A DNA stretch of 27,111 bases from RGIG7949 sp045628845 (GCA_045628845.1 JAZQQE010000034.1:1-27111); one strand, 5' to 3'; counted from the stretch's first letter, positions 13,633-23,021 are shown. Numbers and translations: made by a program. The notes: generated from the letters alone by a model not told the origin.

Positions 13633-16011
13633 TCAGCGGATCTTCGCACCGAGCTTCTCGTCGAGCTTTTTGAGTATCCTGTTCATCGCCGGGTCGATGT
13701 CATCATCGCTCAGGCTGCGGGAATCGTCGCGGAATTCGAGCGAGAACGCGACGCTCTTGCTGCCGTCGGGGATGGGCGCGCCCTTGTAGACGTTGAGGAA
13801 TCCGGCGACCTTGAGGAGCTTCCCGCCGGCCTCCGCGATGCATTTCCCGAGATCGCCGACCGAGACGGCGTCGTCGCAGACGACGGCGAGGTCACGGAAC
13901 ACGGCGGGGAAGCGGGGCACGGGAACGTAGGAGATGTCGCCGCCGCTGCATTCGAAGATCGATGCGAAATCGAGCTGCGCGGCCCAGACGTCCTGACCGA
14001 TATCGTAGTTCGCGGCGACCTCGGGGTGGACTTGACCGAAGATACCTATCTCACGTCCGTTGCAGGAGACCTTCGCGCAGCGACCGGGATGCCAGCTCGG
14101 ATCGTCCTTGACGGCCTTGAAATCGAGCGGGGCGACGCGGAAGGCGCCGAGCAGCTGCTCGACACAGCCCTTGAGGGAGAAGAAATCGAAGCCTTCGCCG
14201 TATCCGCCGAAGATGAGAGTCTTCGGCTCGTCGGGAAGAACGGAACCCTCGCGCGGGAAGTACATCTTTTTGAGCTCGTAAAGACGCACGTCGCGGTTGC
14301 GGAAGCTGTAATTCGTGCGCAGGGAGGTGAGGAGCGAGGGGAGCATCGTCGTGCGCATGACGGAGGTGTCCTCGCCGAGCGGGTTCTGAATGACGAGCAT
14401 ATTGCGCCTCGGGTCGTCCTCGGCCATGCGGATGAGATCGCAGTTGGAGGGACTGATGAAGGCGAAAGTGAGCATTTCGGAGAAGCCCATGCCGCGCAGG
14501 AGCGAGCCGATGCGGCGCTCTGCCGCCTGAGTGGGGGAGAGACCGCCCTCGGCCACCTGCCCGTCGGGCAGAGTCGGGACTATCTTGTCAAAGCCGTAGA
14601 AGCGTGCGACCTCCTCTGCGACGTCGGAGTAGTGGGCGATGTCGCCGCGCCAGGAGGGAACGGTCATCATGTCGCCGTCGAAGACGAAGCCGAGGTCCTC
14701 GAGTATCTTCACCATCTCGCCGCGGGAGAGGCTGAGTCCGAGCAGCCTGTTGACGTGGTCGACCTCGAGCGGGAGCTTCGTGGGCTCAACGGGAGCGGGA
14801 TAAACGTCTATCATGCCGTCGACGACCTCGCCGGCGCCGAGCAGCTCGACGAGCTCGCAGGCTCTGTTGACTGCGTCGACCGTGGCGGTGACGTCGAGAC
14901 CCTTTTCAAAGCGGGAGGAGGCCTCCGTGCGCATCGCGAGCGCGAGCGCGGTCTTGCGGACGGAAACTCCGTTGAAGTTCGCGGATTCGAAGACGAGCTC
15001 GCGGGTGGAGTCGGTGATCTCGCTGTTGAGACCGCCCATGACGCCGGCGAGACCTATTGCGCGTTCCTTGTCGGCGATGACTATCATGTCGCTCGTGAGG
15101 TCACGGGCGCCGCCGTCGAGCGTCTCCATCTTCTCACCGTCCTCGGCGCGCCTGACGACGATCTTGTTTCCGGTGACGCAGGAGTAGTCGAAGGCGTGCA
15201 TCGGTTGACCGTATTCGAGCATGACGTAGTTGGTGATGTCGACGATATTGTTTATCGGGCGCACACCGGAGGCGCGCAGACGCTCGCGCAGCCATGCGGG
15301 AGAGGGCTCGATCTTTATGTTTTTGACGAAGCGCGCGGTGTAGCGCGGGCAGAGAGCCGCGTCGCGTATCTCAACGTCGAGGTAGTCGGCGATGCTGCCG
15401 CCGCTGCCCTTGACGACGGGCTTAGCGAGCGTGAGCGGGGTGCCGAAGGTGACGGCCGCCTCGAGCGCGAGGCCGCGCACGGAGAGGCAGTCGGGTCTGT
15501 TGTTGGTTATCTCGAATTCGACGACCGTATCGTCAAGTCCGAGGACCTTCTTGATGTCATCGCCGGGAGCGCAGTTCTCCTGCAGGATGAAGATGCCGTC
15601 GGCGATGGCGTACGGATAGTCGTTCACGGTGAGACCGAGCTCTCCGAGAGAGCAGAGCATGCCCTCGGAGGCGACTCCGCGGAGCTTGCCCTTCTTTATC
15701 GCGGTGCCGCCTGCGATAACGGAGTTATCAAGCGCGGCGGGAACAAGGTCGCCCTGATGCACGTTCTGAGCGCCGGTAACTATCTGAACAGAGCCGTATG
15801 AGCCGACGTCGACCTTACACACCCAAAGGTGGTCGGAGTCGGGATGGCGCTCTATCGCAGTGACACGGCCGACGACGACGTTGGATATCTCGCCGCCGGG
15901 GATCTCATAGCCCTCGACCTTGGAGCCGGAGAGGGTCATCCTCTCGCAGAACTCGCGGTCGGGAGCATCTATGACAGTGAACTCATTGAGCCATTTTCTC
16001 GATAATTTCAT
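13633..16011 (-). CDS. pheT: Phenylalanine--tRNA ligase beta subunit
   Basis: The beta subunit of the (alpha-beta)2 enzyme that charges tRNA(Phe); it carries the editing site and tRNA contacts. The 792 residues match the family (about 800). In order: MKLSRKWLNEF at the N-terminus, an EMAP-like tRNA-binding domain (about 40-150, with HPDSDHLWVCKVDVG), the B3/B4 editing domain (with TNYVMLEYGQPMHAFD), the B5 domain, the catalytic-like core and a C-terminal ferredoxin-fold anticodon domain ending SDDDIDPAMNRILKKLDEKLGAKIR-type sequence. It follows pheS by 18 bases, with a weak GGGGG ribosome site, so it is co-transcribed. No terminator follows before ireB. Confidence 0.97.
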   Translation of the reverse strand: MKLSRKWLNEFTVIDAPDREFCERMTLSGSKVEGYEIPGGEISNVVVGRVTAIERHPDSDHLWVCKVDVGSYGSVQIVTGAQNVHQGDLVPAALDNSVIAGGTAIKKGKLRGVASEGMLCSLGELGLTVNDYPYAIADGIFILQENCAPGDDIKKVLGLDDTVVEFEITNNRPDCLSVRGLALEAAVTFGTPLTLAKPVVKGSGGSIADYLDVEIRDAALCPRYTARFVKNIKIEPSPAWLRERLRASGVRPINNIVDITNYVMLEYGQPMHAFDYSCVTGNKIVVRRAEDGEKMETLDGGARDLTSDMIVIADKERAIGLAGVMGGLNSEITDSTRELVFESANFNGVSVRKTALALAMRTEASSRFEKGLDVTATVDAVNRACELVELLGAGEVVDGMIDVYPAPVEPTKLPLEVDHVNRLLGLSLSRGEMVKILEDLGFVFDGDMMTVPSWRGDIAHYSDVAEEVARFYGFDKIVPTLPDGQVAEGGLSPTQAAERRIGSLLRGMGFSEMLTFAFISPSNCDLIRMAEDDPRRNMLVIQNPLGEDTSVMRTTMLPSLLTSLRTNYSFRNRDVRLYELKKMYFPREGSVLPDEPKTLIFGGYGEGFDFFSLKGCVEQLLGAFRVAPLDFKAVKDDPSWHPGRCAKVSCNGREIGIFGQVHPEVAANYDIGQDVWAAQLDFASIFECSGGDISYVPVPRFPAVFRDLAVVCDDAVSVGDLGKCIAEAGGKLLKVAGFLNVYKGAPIPDGSKSVAFSLEFRDDSRSLSDDDIDPAMNRILKKLDEKLGAKIR

Positions 16012-16029
16012 CGTTTCGTACCCCCAAAA

Positions 16030-17055
16030 CTAAAACTGGCCGAGGAAGCGCATGTCGTTTTCGTAGAGCAGACGCAGGTCGCTTATGTTGAAGCGGCGCA
16101 TGGTCATGCGCTCGAGGCCGACGCCGAAGGCGAAGCCCGAGTATACGTCGGGGTCGATGCCGCAGCCGGCGAGCACCTTCGGATGCACCATACCGGCGCC
16201 GAGGAGCTCTATCCAACCCTCGCCCTTGCAGACGCGGCAGCCCTCGCCGTGGCACTCGAAACACTGGATATCGACCTCGCAGGAGGGCTCGGTGAACGGG
16301 AAGTGATGGGGACGGAAGCGGGTCTCGGCCTCGGGGCCGTACAGACGCTTGACGAGCGTGTTGAGGGTGCCCTTGAGGTCGGCCATGGTGATGCCCTTGT
16401 CAACGACGAGACCCTCCATCTGATGGAAGATGGGGGAATGCGTCGCGTCGACCTCGTCCTTGCGGTACACGCCGCCGGGAGAGATTATGCGGATGGGGGG
16501 ACGGGTGGTCTCCATGACCCTGACCTGCACGGGGGAGGTCTGCGTACGCAGGCAGACGCTGTCGTCGTCGGTCAGATAGAAGGTGTCCTGCCTGTCGCGG
16601 GCGGGATGTCCCTCGGGGGTGTTGAGCTTCGTGAAAACGTATTCGGAAAGCTCGACCTCGGGGCCTTCCGCGACGGTAAAGCCCATGCCGGTAAATATAT
16701 CCACGGCCTCGTCCCAGACGATGGAGAGGGGGTGCTTTTTGCCGAAGGCGTTCTTCGTACCGGGAATGGTGACGTCGACGGCCTCGTCGGCAAACTTTTT
16801 CTCCATGAGTCTGACCTTCAGCTCGGCAGACTTAGCGGCTATCGCGTCCTCTATGCGGGCGCGGACCTCGTTGGCAAGCTGGCCCATTACGGGACGTTCA
16901 GCGGGGTCGAGGCTGCCCATGCTTTTGAGCACGGCGGTCAGCTCGCCCTTCTTGCCGAGGTATTTTACGCGGAGCGCTTCGAGCGCTTCGGTATCGTTTA
17001 CGCCTTCGATGGCCTCGATAGAGACGCGGCGTATCTCCTCAAGAGTTGCTCTCAT
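16030..17055 (-). CDS. pheS: Phenylalanine--tRNA ligase alpha subunit
   Basis: The catalytic alpha subunit of phenylalanyl-tRNA synthetase, a class II aaRS. The 341 residues include an N-terminal coiled-coil arm (about 1-85, with VKYLGKKGELTAVLKSMG and GQLANEVRARI), then motif 2 around GGVYRKDEVDATHSPIFHQ, the segment LRTQTSPVQVR, and motif 3 GFAFGVGLERMTMRR. Conserved cysteines lie in CFECHGEGCRVCKGEGW. I choose ATG 17055; the ATG at 17067 directly abuts the GGAGG, too close for initiation, while 17055 has a longish 12-base spacing. Only about 50 bases lie between the likely promoter and the start, so there is no room for a T-box leader. Confidence 0.97.
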   Translation of the reverse strand: MRATLEEIRRVSIEAIEGVNDTEALEALRVKYLGKKGELTAVLKSMGSLDPAERPVMGQLANEVRARIEDAIAAKSAELKVRLMEKKFADEAVDVTIPGTKNAFGKKHPLSIVWDEAVDIFTGMGFTVAEGPEVELSEYVFTKLNTPEGHPARDRQDTFYLTDDDSVCLRTQTSPVQVRVMETTRPPIRIISPGGVYRKDEVDATHSPIFHQMEGLVVDKGITMADLKGTLNTLVKRLYGPEAETRFRPHHFPFTEPSCEVDIQCFECHGEGCRVCKGEGWIELLGAGMVHPKVLAGCGIDPDVYSGFAFGVGLERMTMRRFNISDLRLLYENDMRFLGQF

Positions 17056-17104
17056 AAGGAATATCATCCTCCGTAGACTTTTTTGCGGGGTTTCTCATCT
17101 ATTA

Positions 17105-17133
17105 AAAATAACACGCGAGGCATTTTAATGCAA
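17105..17133 (-). promoter_or_regulatory. Possible promoter of pheST
   Basis: On the minus strand TTGCAT (17133-17128), 17 bases, then TATTTT (17110-17105). Both boxes deviate from consensus. The position, about 50 bases before pheS and divergent from the next operon, fits. Confidence 0.4.
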
Positions 17134-17149
17134 CAAGAAAAATCATAAA

Positions 17150-17178
17150 TTGACGAATGCGGCGGCATGCTTTATAAT
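17150..17178 (+). promoter_or_regulatory. Sigma-A promoter of the DUF6106-nnr-alr-mazF operon
   Basis: TTGACG (17150-17155), exactly 17 bases, then TATAAT (17173-17178), with the first start codon 35 bases further on. Confidence 0.88.
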
Positions 17179-17212
17179 ATAAAAGAATTATACTGCAAAG
17201 GCAGGGTGAGCT

Positions 17213-17781
17213 ATGAAAACTTATAACGACACCTTTGTGGAGCATATTATTAGGCGCAAGCGCGGCGGCGCGGAGCTCCTGATGAAGATCGGCGCAGTCA
17301 TCCTCGCGCTTATCCTCATTGGCCTCGCGTACTGGTTCTTCACGTCCATATTCCCGTTCTTCTTCGCGGTGATATGCATCCTGCTGTTCTTCGCGTTCAA
17401 ATACACCGTAAAGGAATTCGAATATTCATTCATAAACGGCGACGTCGACGTCGACAGGATCGACGGCAAGCGCAAGAGGAAGACCGTGCTGTCTCTCAAC
17501 TGTCGAGAGATAACCGAGATGGCCGAGATGACCGAGGGGAAGGACCCCGCCTCGAACGGGAGCTTCCTCAGCGTAAACGATTATTCCGAGGGCAAGGGTC
17601 TGCCCGGCCGCTGGTACTTCATCGCCGAGCGCGAGGACGGTACCCGCATACTCGTCTATTTCAGCCCGAACGAGCGTCTGCTCGATGCGTTCAAGCTCTA
17701 TCTCGGCAGACGCATGGACTACGTCAGGAAGATAGAAGAGCCCGAAGAGGCCTCCGAGGAAGCGTCCGGGAGCTCCGAAGA

Positions 17782-17785
<4 letters not shown>
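17213..17785 (+). CDS. DUF6106-like two-helix membrane protein
   Basis: A 190-residue protein of unknown function. A short cytosolic N-terminus (VEHIIRRKRGG) precedes two adjacent transmembrane helices at about 22-42 and 45-63. The rest (64-190) is a soluble domain with beta-strand-like stretches such as KEFEYSFINGDVDVDRIDGKRKRK, RWYFIAEREDG and ILVYFSPNERLLDAFKLYL. The tail is strongly acidic (EEPEEASEEASGSSEE). The strand pattern resembles a small PH-like fold on a membrane anchor. I associate this layout with the DUF6106 family of Clostridia from memory, not from a search. A GCAGGGTGAG ribosome site precedes the ATG. Its stop overlaps the nnr start (ATGA), so the two are translationally coupled. 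Confidence 0.75.
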
Positions 17786-19269
<1,484 letters not shown>

Positions 19270-19280
19270 GGAGCAAAGCG

Positions 19281-19850
19281 GTGAAAAGGACAGCGGCCTT
19301 TTTACTGATGATGACCCTTCTGCTGCTCGGCGGCTGTTCTGCCGCGCAGAGAGCAGAAGACAGAGCGCTTGAAATAAGAGCGAAATATCTGCAGCCTGCG
19401 GAATACACGTTCCGCGCGGACATGACCGCCGACTACGGCGACCGCGTATATGAATACACGGTCAGCTATTCGGGCGACGGGACGAGCGGTGTGCTCGACA
19501 TAGAGAAGCCTCTCGAAATATCCGGCATATCCGTCAGCTATTCGGAGGACGGCATCCGTCTCATGAGCGACGGCGCGATCATAGACACGGGCCCGCTGTG
19601 GGCGGACGGACTATCGCCCGCGGAGGCGTTCCCGACGCTTCTCGGATCGTGGCGCTCGGGCTGGATAACGTCGGCGTACCGCGAGACGGTCGGCGGGCGC
19701 GGATGTATCGTCCTCGAAATGTGTCTCGGCACGGATGAGGACAGAACGGCGTGCACGTGGTTTTATGAGGATACCCTTCTTCCTGCGGCTGCCGAGCTGT
19801 TTTCGGACGGCGTATCGGTTTTGAGATGCGAATTCATCGATAAGGAATGA
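19281..19850 (+). CDS. Lipoprotein between nnr and alr, possible YdcC/LolA-like counterpart
   Basis: A 189-residue protein starting with GTG at 19281 (AGGGAG 7-8 bases upstream). It has a lipoprotein signal peptide: KR, a hydrophobic run, and the lipobox LGGC with Cys 19 as the acylated residue, so it should be anchored on the outer face of the membrane. The mature part has alternating beta-strand-like stretches (YTFRADMTADYGDRVYEY, TVSYSGDG, VSYSEDGIRLMSDGA) that resemble LolA/LolB-like barrels, but the similarity is by eye only. In Bacillus the LolA-like sporulation lipoprotein gene ydcC occupies the same place just before alr, which supports the analogy. Function unknown. Confidence 0.72.
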   Translation: MKRTAAFLLMMTLLLLGGCSAAQRAEDRALEIRAKYLQPAEYTFRADMTADYGDRVYEYTVSYSGDGTSGVLDIEKPLEISGISVSYSEDGIRLMSDGAIIDTGPLWADGLSPAEAFPTLLGSWRSGWITSAYRETVGGRGCIVLEMCLGTDEDRTACTWFYEDTLLPAAAELFSDGVSVLRCEFIDKE

Positions 19851-19856
19851 CCTTTT

Positions 19857-20969
19857 GTGGAAAACGAAAAGATGAGGTGCTGGGCGGAGATATCTCTCGA
19901 CGGCATTGAGTACAATTACAGGAGCATGCGCGCGAAGCTTCCCGAGGGCTGCCGTTTTCTCGGCGTCGTAAAGGCCGATTCGTACGGGCACGGGGCAGTC
20001 CGAGTTGCGCAGAGGCTCGAAAGCGCGGGCGCGGATTACCTCGCCGTCGCTTTTCTGACGGAAGCCGTCCAACTTCGCGAGGCGGGCATAAAGCTCCCGA
20101 TACTCATCCTCGGGCGCACGTCCGCAGAATATACGTGCGAGCTCATCGAATACGGGATAACGCAGGCCGTACCCGACCTCGACACCGCGAGGGCATATTC
20201 CGCTGCGGCTGTGAAGCTCGGCAGAAGCCTTAAATGCCATCTGAAGATCGACAGCGGTATGGGAAGGCTCGGCTTTTCCGCCGTGCGCGCCGCGCAGGAA
20301 GCCGCGGCGGCACTCAGCCTGGCCGGCCTTGATTTCGAGGGCGCGTTCACTCATTTCGCCGTGTCCGACATGGGCGACGAGGCGTATACGAGGATGCAGT
20401 TCGAGCGCTTTACCGCGGCAGTTTCCGAGGCGGAACGAATTTCCGGTAAAATTCTGAAAATAAAGCATTGTACCAACAGCGGAGCGATGATAAAATATCC
20501 GTGGACGTATTCCGACATGGTCCGCCCCGGCATACTGCTGTACGGCTACTATCCCTGCCCGGACAGAGGGGACGTCGACGTCAGGCCGTGCATGACGCTG
20601 AAGACCCGCGTCGCGCAGATAAAGGACATGCGTGCCGGCGAGAGCGTCAGCTACGGGCGCAACTGGACCGCGCCGCGCGACTCGCGCGTTGCCGTGCTGA
20701 CCGTAGGGTACGCCGATGGCCTGCCGCGCTGCGTCTCCGGCAAGGCGAAGGTGAAGATAGGCGGCGCTATTGTGCCGCTCGTCGGGAATATCTGTATGGA
20801 CATGGTCATGGCGGACGTTACCGACGCTCCCGACGTGAAGGTCGGCGACGAGGTGACTGTATTCGGCGGCGATTTCGAGGGCTCTCTCGATGTTCTCGCA
20901 GACCTTGCGGGGACGATAACGTACGAGCTTCTTTGTGCCGTTGCCGCGCGCGTGCCGAGGATATACTGA
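19857..20969 (+). CDS. alr: Alanine racemase
   Basis: A PLP enzyme that makes D-alanine for peptidoglycan. The 370 residues carry the PLP-binding lysine at 39 in VVKADSYGHG, CHLKIDSGMGRLGF, HCTNSGA and VRPGILLYG, and the catalytic tyrosine at 266 in SVSYGRNW. Conserved GNICMDMVMADVT and TITYELLCAVAARVPRIY follow near the C-terminus. The GTG at 19857 is taken as start (AAGGA 10 bases upstream); the ATG at 19872 is an alternative and would still leave the barrel intact. It follows the lipoprotein by 6 bases. The next gene is mazF, as in the Bacillus alrA region, but the antitoxin gene usually between them is not seen. Confidence 0.97.
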   Translation: MENEKMRCWAEISLDGIEYNYRSMRAKLPEGCRFLGVVKADSYGHGAVRVAQRLESAGADYLAVAFLTEAVQLREAGIKLPILILGRTSAEYTCELIEYGITQAVPDLDTARAYSAAAVKLGRSLKCHLKIDSGMGRLGFSAVRAAQEAAAALSLAGLDFEGAFTHFAVSDMGDEAYTRMQFERFTAAVSEAERISGKILKIKHCTNSGAMIKYPWTYSDMVRPGILLYGYYPCPDRGDVDVRPCMTLKTRVAQIKDMRAGESVSYGRNWTAPRDSRVAVLTVGYADGLPRCVSGKAKVKIGGAIVPLVGNICMDMVMADVTDAPDVKVGDEVTVFGGDFEGSLDVLADLAGTITYELLCAVAARVPRIY

Positions 20970-21058
20970 AAAATCTGTATAAAAAATCTCTCCGTGAGGA
21001 AGAATCGTAATACCGGTTACATATTTTGCGGCCGGAATTCATCCTGACGGAGGAAAAT

Positions 21059-21412
21059 ATGATCCAAACCAGCGTAAGGAGAGGCGACATCTACTACGCG
21101 GACCTCAGTCCCGTGGTAGGCAGCGAGCAGGGCGGCCTGCGTCCGGTGCTCATCGTGCAGAACGACACCGGGAACAAGCACAGCCCGACGGTCATCGCCG
21201 CCGCGATAACCTCTCAGATAAACAAGGCAAAGCTGCCGACGCACATCGAGCTCGGCGCGAGGTGCTACGGGCTCTCGCGTGACTCGGTGATTCTGCTCGA
21301 GCAGATAGGAACGATAGACAAGCAAAGGCTGAAAGAGCGCATGGGCAAGCTCGACGACCGTCTTATGACGAGAGTGGACAATGCCCTCGCCGTCAGCGTG
21401 GGGCTCGGATAA
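21059..21412 (+). CDS. mazF: MazF/EndoA family mRNA interferase without an adjacent antitoxin
   Basis: A 117-residue ribosome-independent endoribonuclease of the MazF/PemK family, very close to Bacillus EndoA (NdoA), which cuts at UACAU. Visible signatures are RRGDIYYADLSPVVGSEQ (7-24), GLRPVLIVQND with the conserved Arg 28, AAITSQINKAKLPTHIEL (48-65), and SRDSVILLEQIGTIDK. ATG 21059 has GGAGG 5 bases upstream; the longer frame from 21026 has none. The gap back to alr is 89 bases and cannot encode a MazE/EndoAI protein, so the toxin is unpaired here. The secreted-protein gene follows after 15 bases. Confidence 0.96.
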   Translation: MIQTSVRRGDIYYADLSPVVGSEQGGLRPVLIVQNDTGNKHSPTVIAAAITSQINKAKLPTHIELGARCYGLSRDSVILLEQIGTIDKQRLKERMGKLDDRLMTRVDNALAVSVGLG

Positions 21413-21427
21413 GAGCGGAGTCATTTC

Positions 21428-21958
21428 ATGAAAAAGAAGATCATTTCAGCTTCAATATGCGTTATCGTGGCGCTGACGCTCGTCGTCGGCATATCGGCGC
21501 TTGCCGCGACGAATTACGGCACGTCGGCAGACCCGCTCATTACCCTGAGCTATCTCAACGACGTCCTTCGTCCCGACCTCGACGGGAAGTTCAACGCCCT
21601 GCTCGATCAGAAGGAGGACGAGCTTCAGGCCAAATTCGATGCGAAGGTCGCCGAGCTCGAACGCAAGTACGCAGGCTCCTCCGGCGGCGGTACGCGCAGT
21701 ACCTACTCCGTCGTGACCATCGAAAATGGCCAGAAGCTGACGGGCACGGTCGGTACGGAGATAATGCTCCGCGTCGGCGCTGCGAAGGTCTCCGCGACGT
21801 CGAGTCCCGGCCTTATCGACACGACGACGGGCGACGTGCTTGAAAACGGAAAATCCCTCGTCAAAAACCACCTTTATATGGTGACGATAGACGGGCGCTC
21901 CGTCGTTTCGACGGCACACACCCTCGTGATAGTCCGCGGCAGCTACACCATCTCCTGA
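21428..21958 (+). CDS. Secreted or membrane-anchored coiled-coil protein, function unknown
   Basis: A 176-residue protein with an N-terminal signal sequence (KKK, hydrophobic 5-24, probable cleavage near ALA-A at 25-28). Residues about 35-85 are helical and charged (LNDVLRPDLDGKFNALL, then KEDELQAKFDAKVAELERKY), typical of a coiled coil. A glycine-serine linker (SSGGGTRS) leads to a beta-rich C-terminal domain with GQKLTGTVGTEIMLRVG, SSPGLIDTTTGDVLENG and LVIVRGSYTIS. The C-terminal layout looks like a small, self-contained fold of the kind found in several clostridial secreted proteins, but I cannot name it. GGAG is 7 bases before the ATG. It is the last gene before a strong terminator, so it probably belongs to the alr-mazF operon. 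Confidence 0.78.
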   Translation: MKKKIISASICVIVALTLVVGISALAATNYGTSADPLITLSYLNDVLRPDLDGKFNALLDQKEDELQAKFDAKVAELERKYAGSSGGGTRSTYSVVTIENGQKLTGTVGTEIMLRVGAAKVSATSSPGLIDTTTGDVLENGKSLVKNHLYMVTIDGRSVVSTAHTLVIVRGSYTIS

Positions 21959-21973
21959 CGAAGCGAATATTTC

Positions 21974-22011
21974 TATCTCCGCCCGAATATAATGGGCGGA
22001 GATATTTTTTT
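21974..22011 (+). terminator. Terminator after the alr-mazF operon
   Basis: TATCTCCGCCC (21974-21984) pairs with GGGCGGAGATA (21994-22004), followed by seven T (22005-22011). The ribosome site of the next gene begins only a few bases later. Confidence 0.93.
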
Positions 22012-22026
22012 CGTGAGGTGATCTGC

Positions 22027-22611
22027 ATGGATGGAACGTGCGGCAGCTACGCGCTGCCCTTCGCCGGAGGAGAGTCCGGTAAGGTCTGCGTGAAAAAGGA
22101 GGGGATGTTCCTCGTCTTCGAGGCGGAGCTCCCGGAGTGCTCATCCGACGCCGCGGTATACGCGGAATGCGGCGGGCTGAAAAAGGAGATAGGCCGCGTC
22201 ACGCCGCGAACGGGCGGCTCGGCGCACATGAAGAAGCGTATGAGCCCGGCTGCTCTCAAAGCGGCGGGGATAGAGGGTATAGAGAAGATAGAGAGCTTTT
22301 CCGCCTCCTGTGATGCGCCTGCTCCGTACCCCGCTCCGCCGCCAACCGTGGAGGAGAGCATGGATGAAACGTGGCAGCCCTGCGCGGACCCGGGCGCGCT
22401 GTTTTCAGACCAGGACGCCCGCGAGAGCTGCCGCGGAGTGCAGGGCGCGCTCACCTCGCGCGATGGGGCGGGGATAGTGAAGCTCGCTCTGCCGCTGGAA
22501 TTCGGCAAGCCGTTTCTCCCCATGCCGATATTCACCTACGGCTCGTGGAAGAAGATCGACGGCAGGGGATACCTCGTTTTCAGCATTCGCGGCGGCAGAC
22601 CGGTGATATGA
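22027..22611 (+). CDS. Uncharacterised 194-residue protein
   Basis: I do not recognise a named family. The start ATG 22027 is set by GAGGTGATC, an extended match to the anti-Shine-Dalgarno; the in-frame GTG at 22018 lies inside it. There is no signal peptide or membrane segment. Residues 1-95 form a beta-rich module (GKVCVKKEGMFLVFEAEL, then AVYAECGGLKKEIGRVTP, then HMKKRMSPAALKAAGI). A proline-rich linker (APAPYPAPPPTVEE, about 97-110) follows, and then a second module ending LPMPIFTYGSWKKIDGRGYLVFSIRGGRPVI. This two-part plan recalls hypothetical proteins common in Oscillospiraceae, from memory only. No promoter is visible between it and the terminator immediately upstream, so expression may depend on read-through. 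It converges on spoIIID. Confidence 0.72.
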   Translation: MDGTCGSYALPFAGGESGKVCVKKEGMFLVFEAELPECSSDAAVYAECGGLKKEIGRVTPRTGGSAHMKKRMSPAALKAAGIEGIEKIESFSASCDAPAPYPAPPPTVEESMDETWQPCADPGALFSDQDARESCRGVQGALTSRDGAGIVKLALPLEFGKPFLPMPIFTYGSWKKIDGRGYLVFSIRGGRPVI

Positions 22612-22619
22612 GCGCAGAA

Positions 22620-22652
22620 AGACCGATCGGGAAGCACTATCCCGATCGGTCT
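22620..22652. terminator. Shared hairpin terminator between convergent genes
   Basis: AGACCGATCGGGA (22620-22632) pairs perfectly with TCCCGATCGGTCT (22640-22652). It lies 8 bases after the upstream hypothetical gene and directly abuts the spoIIID stop. T-rich tails are short on both sides (CTCATTTTG on plus, TTTC on minus). Confidence 0.7.
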
Positions 22653-22653
22653 C

Positions 22654-22902
22654 TCATTTTGAGGCGTATTTGCGCTTCGTGGCCTCACCGCCGCGGATAT
22701 GGCGGTTTGCCTTATTGACGTCGAGAACCTGCTTGACGAGCAGGTAAAGCCCGGAATTGACGTGCCGCAGCCTCTCCGTGACGTCCTTGTGCACAGTAGA
22801 CTTGCTCACGCCGAACTGCTTTGCGGCGGCGCGCACGGTCGCCTTGTTTTCCACAATGTATTCCCCGAGGCGGCACGCGCGCTCCTCAATATCGTAATTC
22901 AT
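22654..22902 (-). CDS. spoIIID: Sporulation transcription factor SpoIIID
   Basis: A small DNA-binding regulator that acts in the mother cell during endospore formation, switching genes of the sigma-E regulon on or off. The 82 residues match the family closely: DIEERACRLGEYIVENKATVRAAAKQFGVSKSTVHKDVTERL-type helix-turn-helix (core RAAAKQFGVSKSTVHKDV, 24-41) and the C-terminal RHIRGGEATKRKY (67-79), a second DNA contact region. GGGAGTGAT precedes the ATG by 3 bases. It is a single-gene unit facing the hypothetical gene at 22027-22611. Its presence is the best evidence in the window that the organism makes endospores. Confidence 0.97.
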   Translation of the reverse strand: MNYDIEERACRLGEYIVENKATVRAAAKQFGVSKSTVHKDVTERLRHVNSGLYLLVKQVLDVNKANRHIRGGEATKRKYASK

Positions 22903-22930
22903 GCGATCACTCCCGAATCTCTGTGCTCTA

Positions 22931-22959
22931 TCTTTATGCCGGGAGCGTGCCGGTTATGT
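22931..22959 (-). promoter_or_regulatory. Possible sigma-E promoter of spoIIID
   Basis: On the minus strand ACATAACC (22959-22952), 13 bases, then CATAAAGA (22938-22931). This partly fits the sigma-E pattern (ATA in the -35, CATA at the -10), and spoIIID is a sigma-E gene in Bacillus. The match is imperfect. Confidence 0.3.
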
Positions 22960-23021
22960 CGGGGAGACGGAATAAAAAACCGTTTCCCGAACCGTGATTT
23001 TTCCGTGCTATGCGGAACTTA

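Noticed and set aside
13630..17076. Long plus-strand frames opposite pheT and pheS (723 and 297 residues)
   Set aside because: Mirror frames of unambiguous synthetase genes, with biased composition and no initiation signals.
17056..17150. T-box leader for pheST
   Set aside because: Only about 100 bases separate pheS from the divergent promoter, with no terminator/antiterminator pair, so there is no room for a T-box.
20468..21010. 180-residue frame overlapping the 3' half of alr as a possible hidden MazF antitoxin
   Set aside because: It is the +1-shifted shadow of alr, arginine-rich throughout, and shows no ribbon-helix-helix or AbrB-like pattern.
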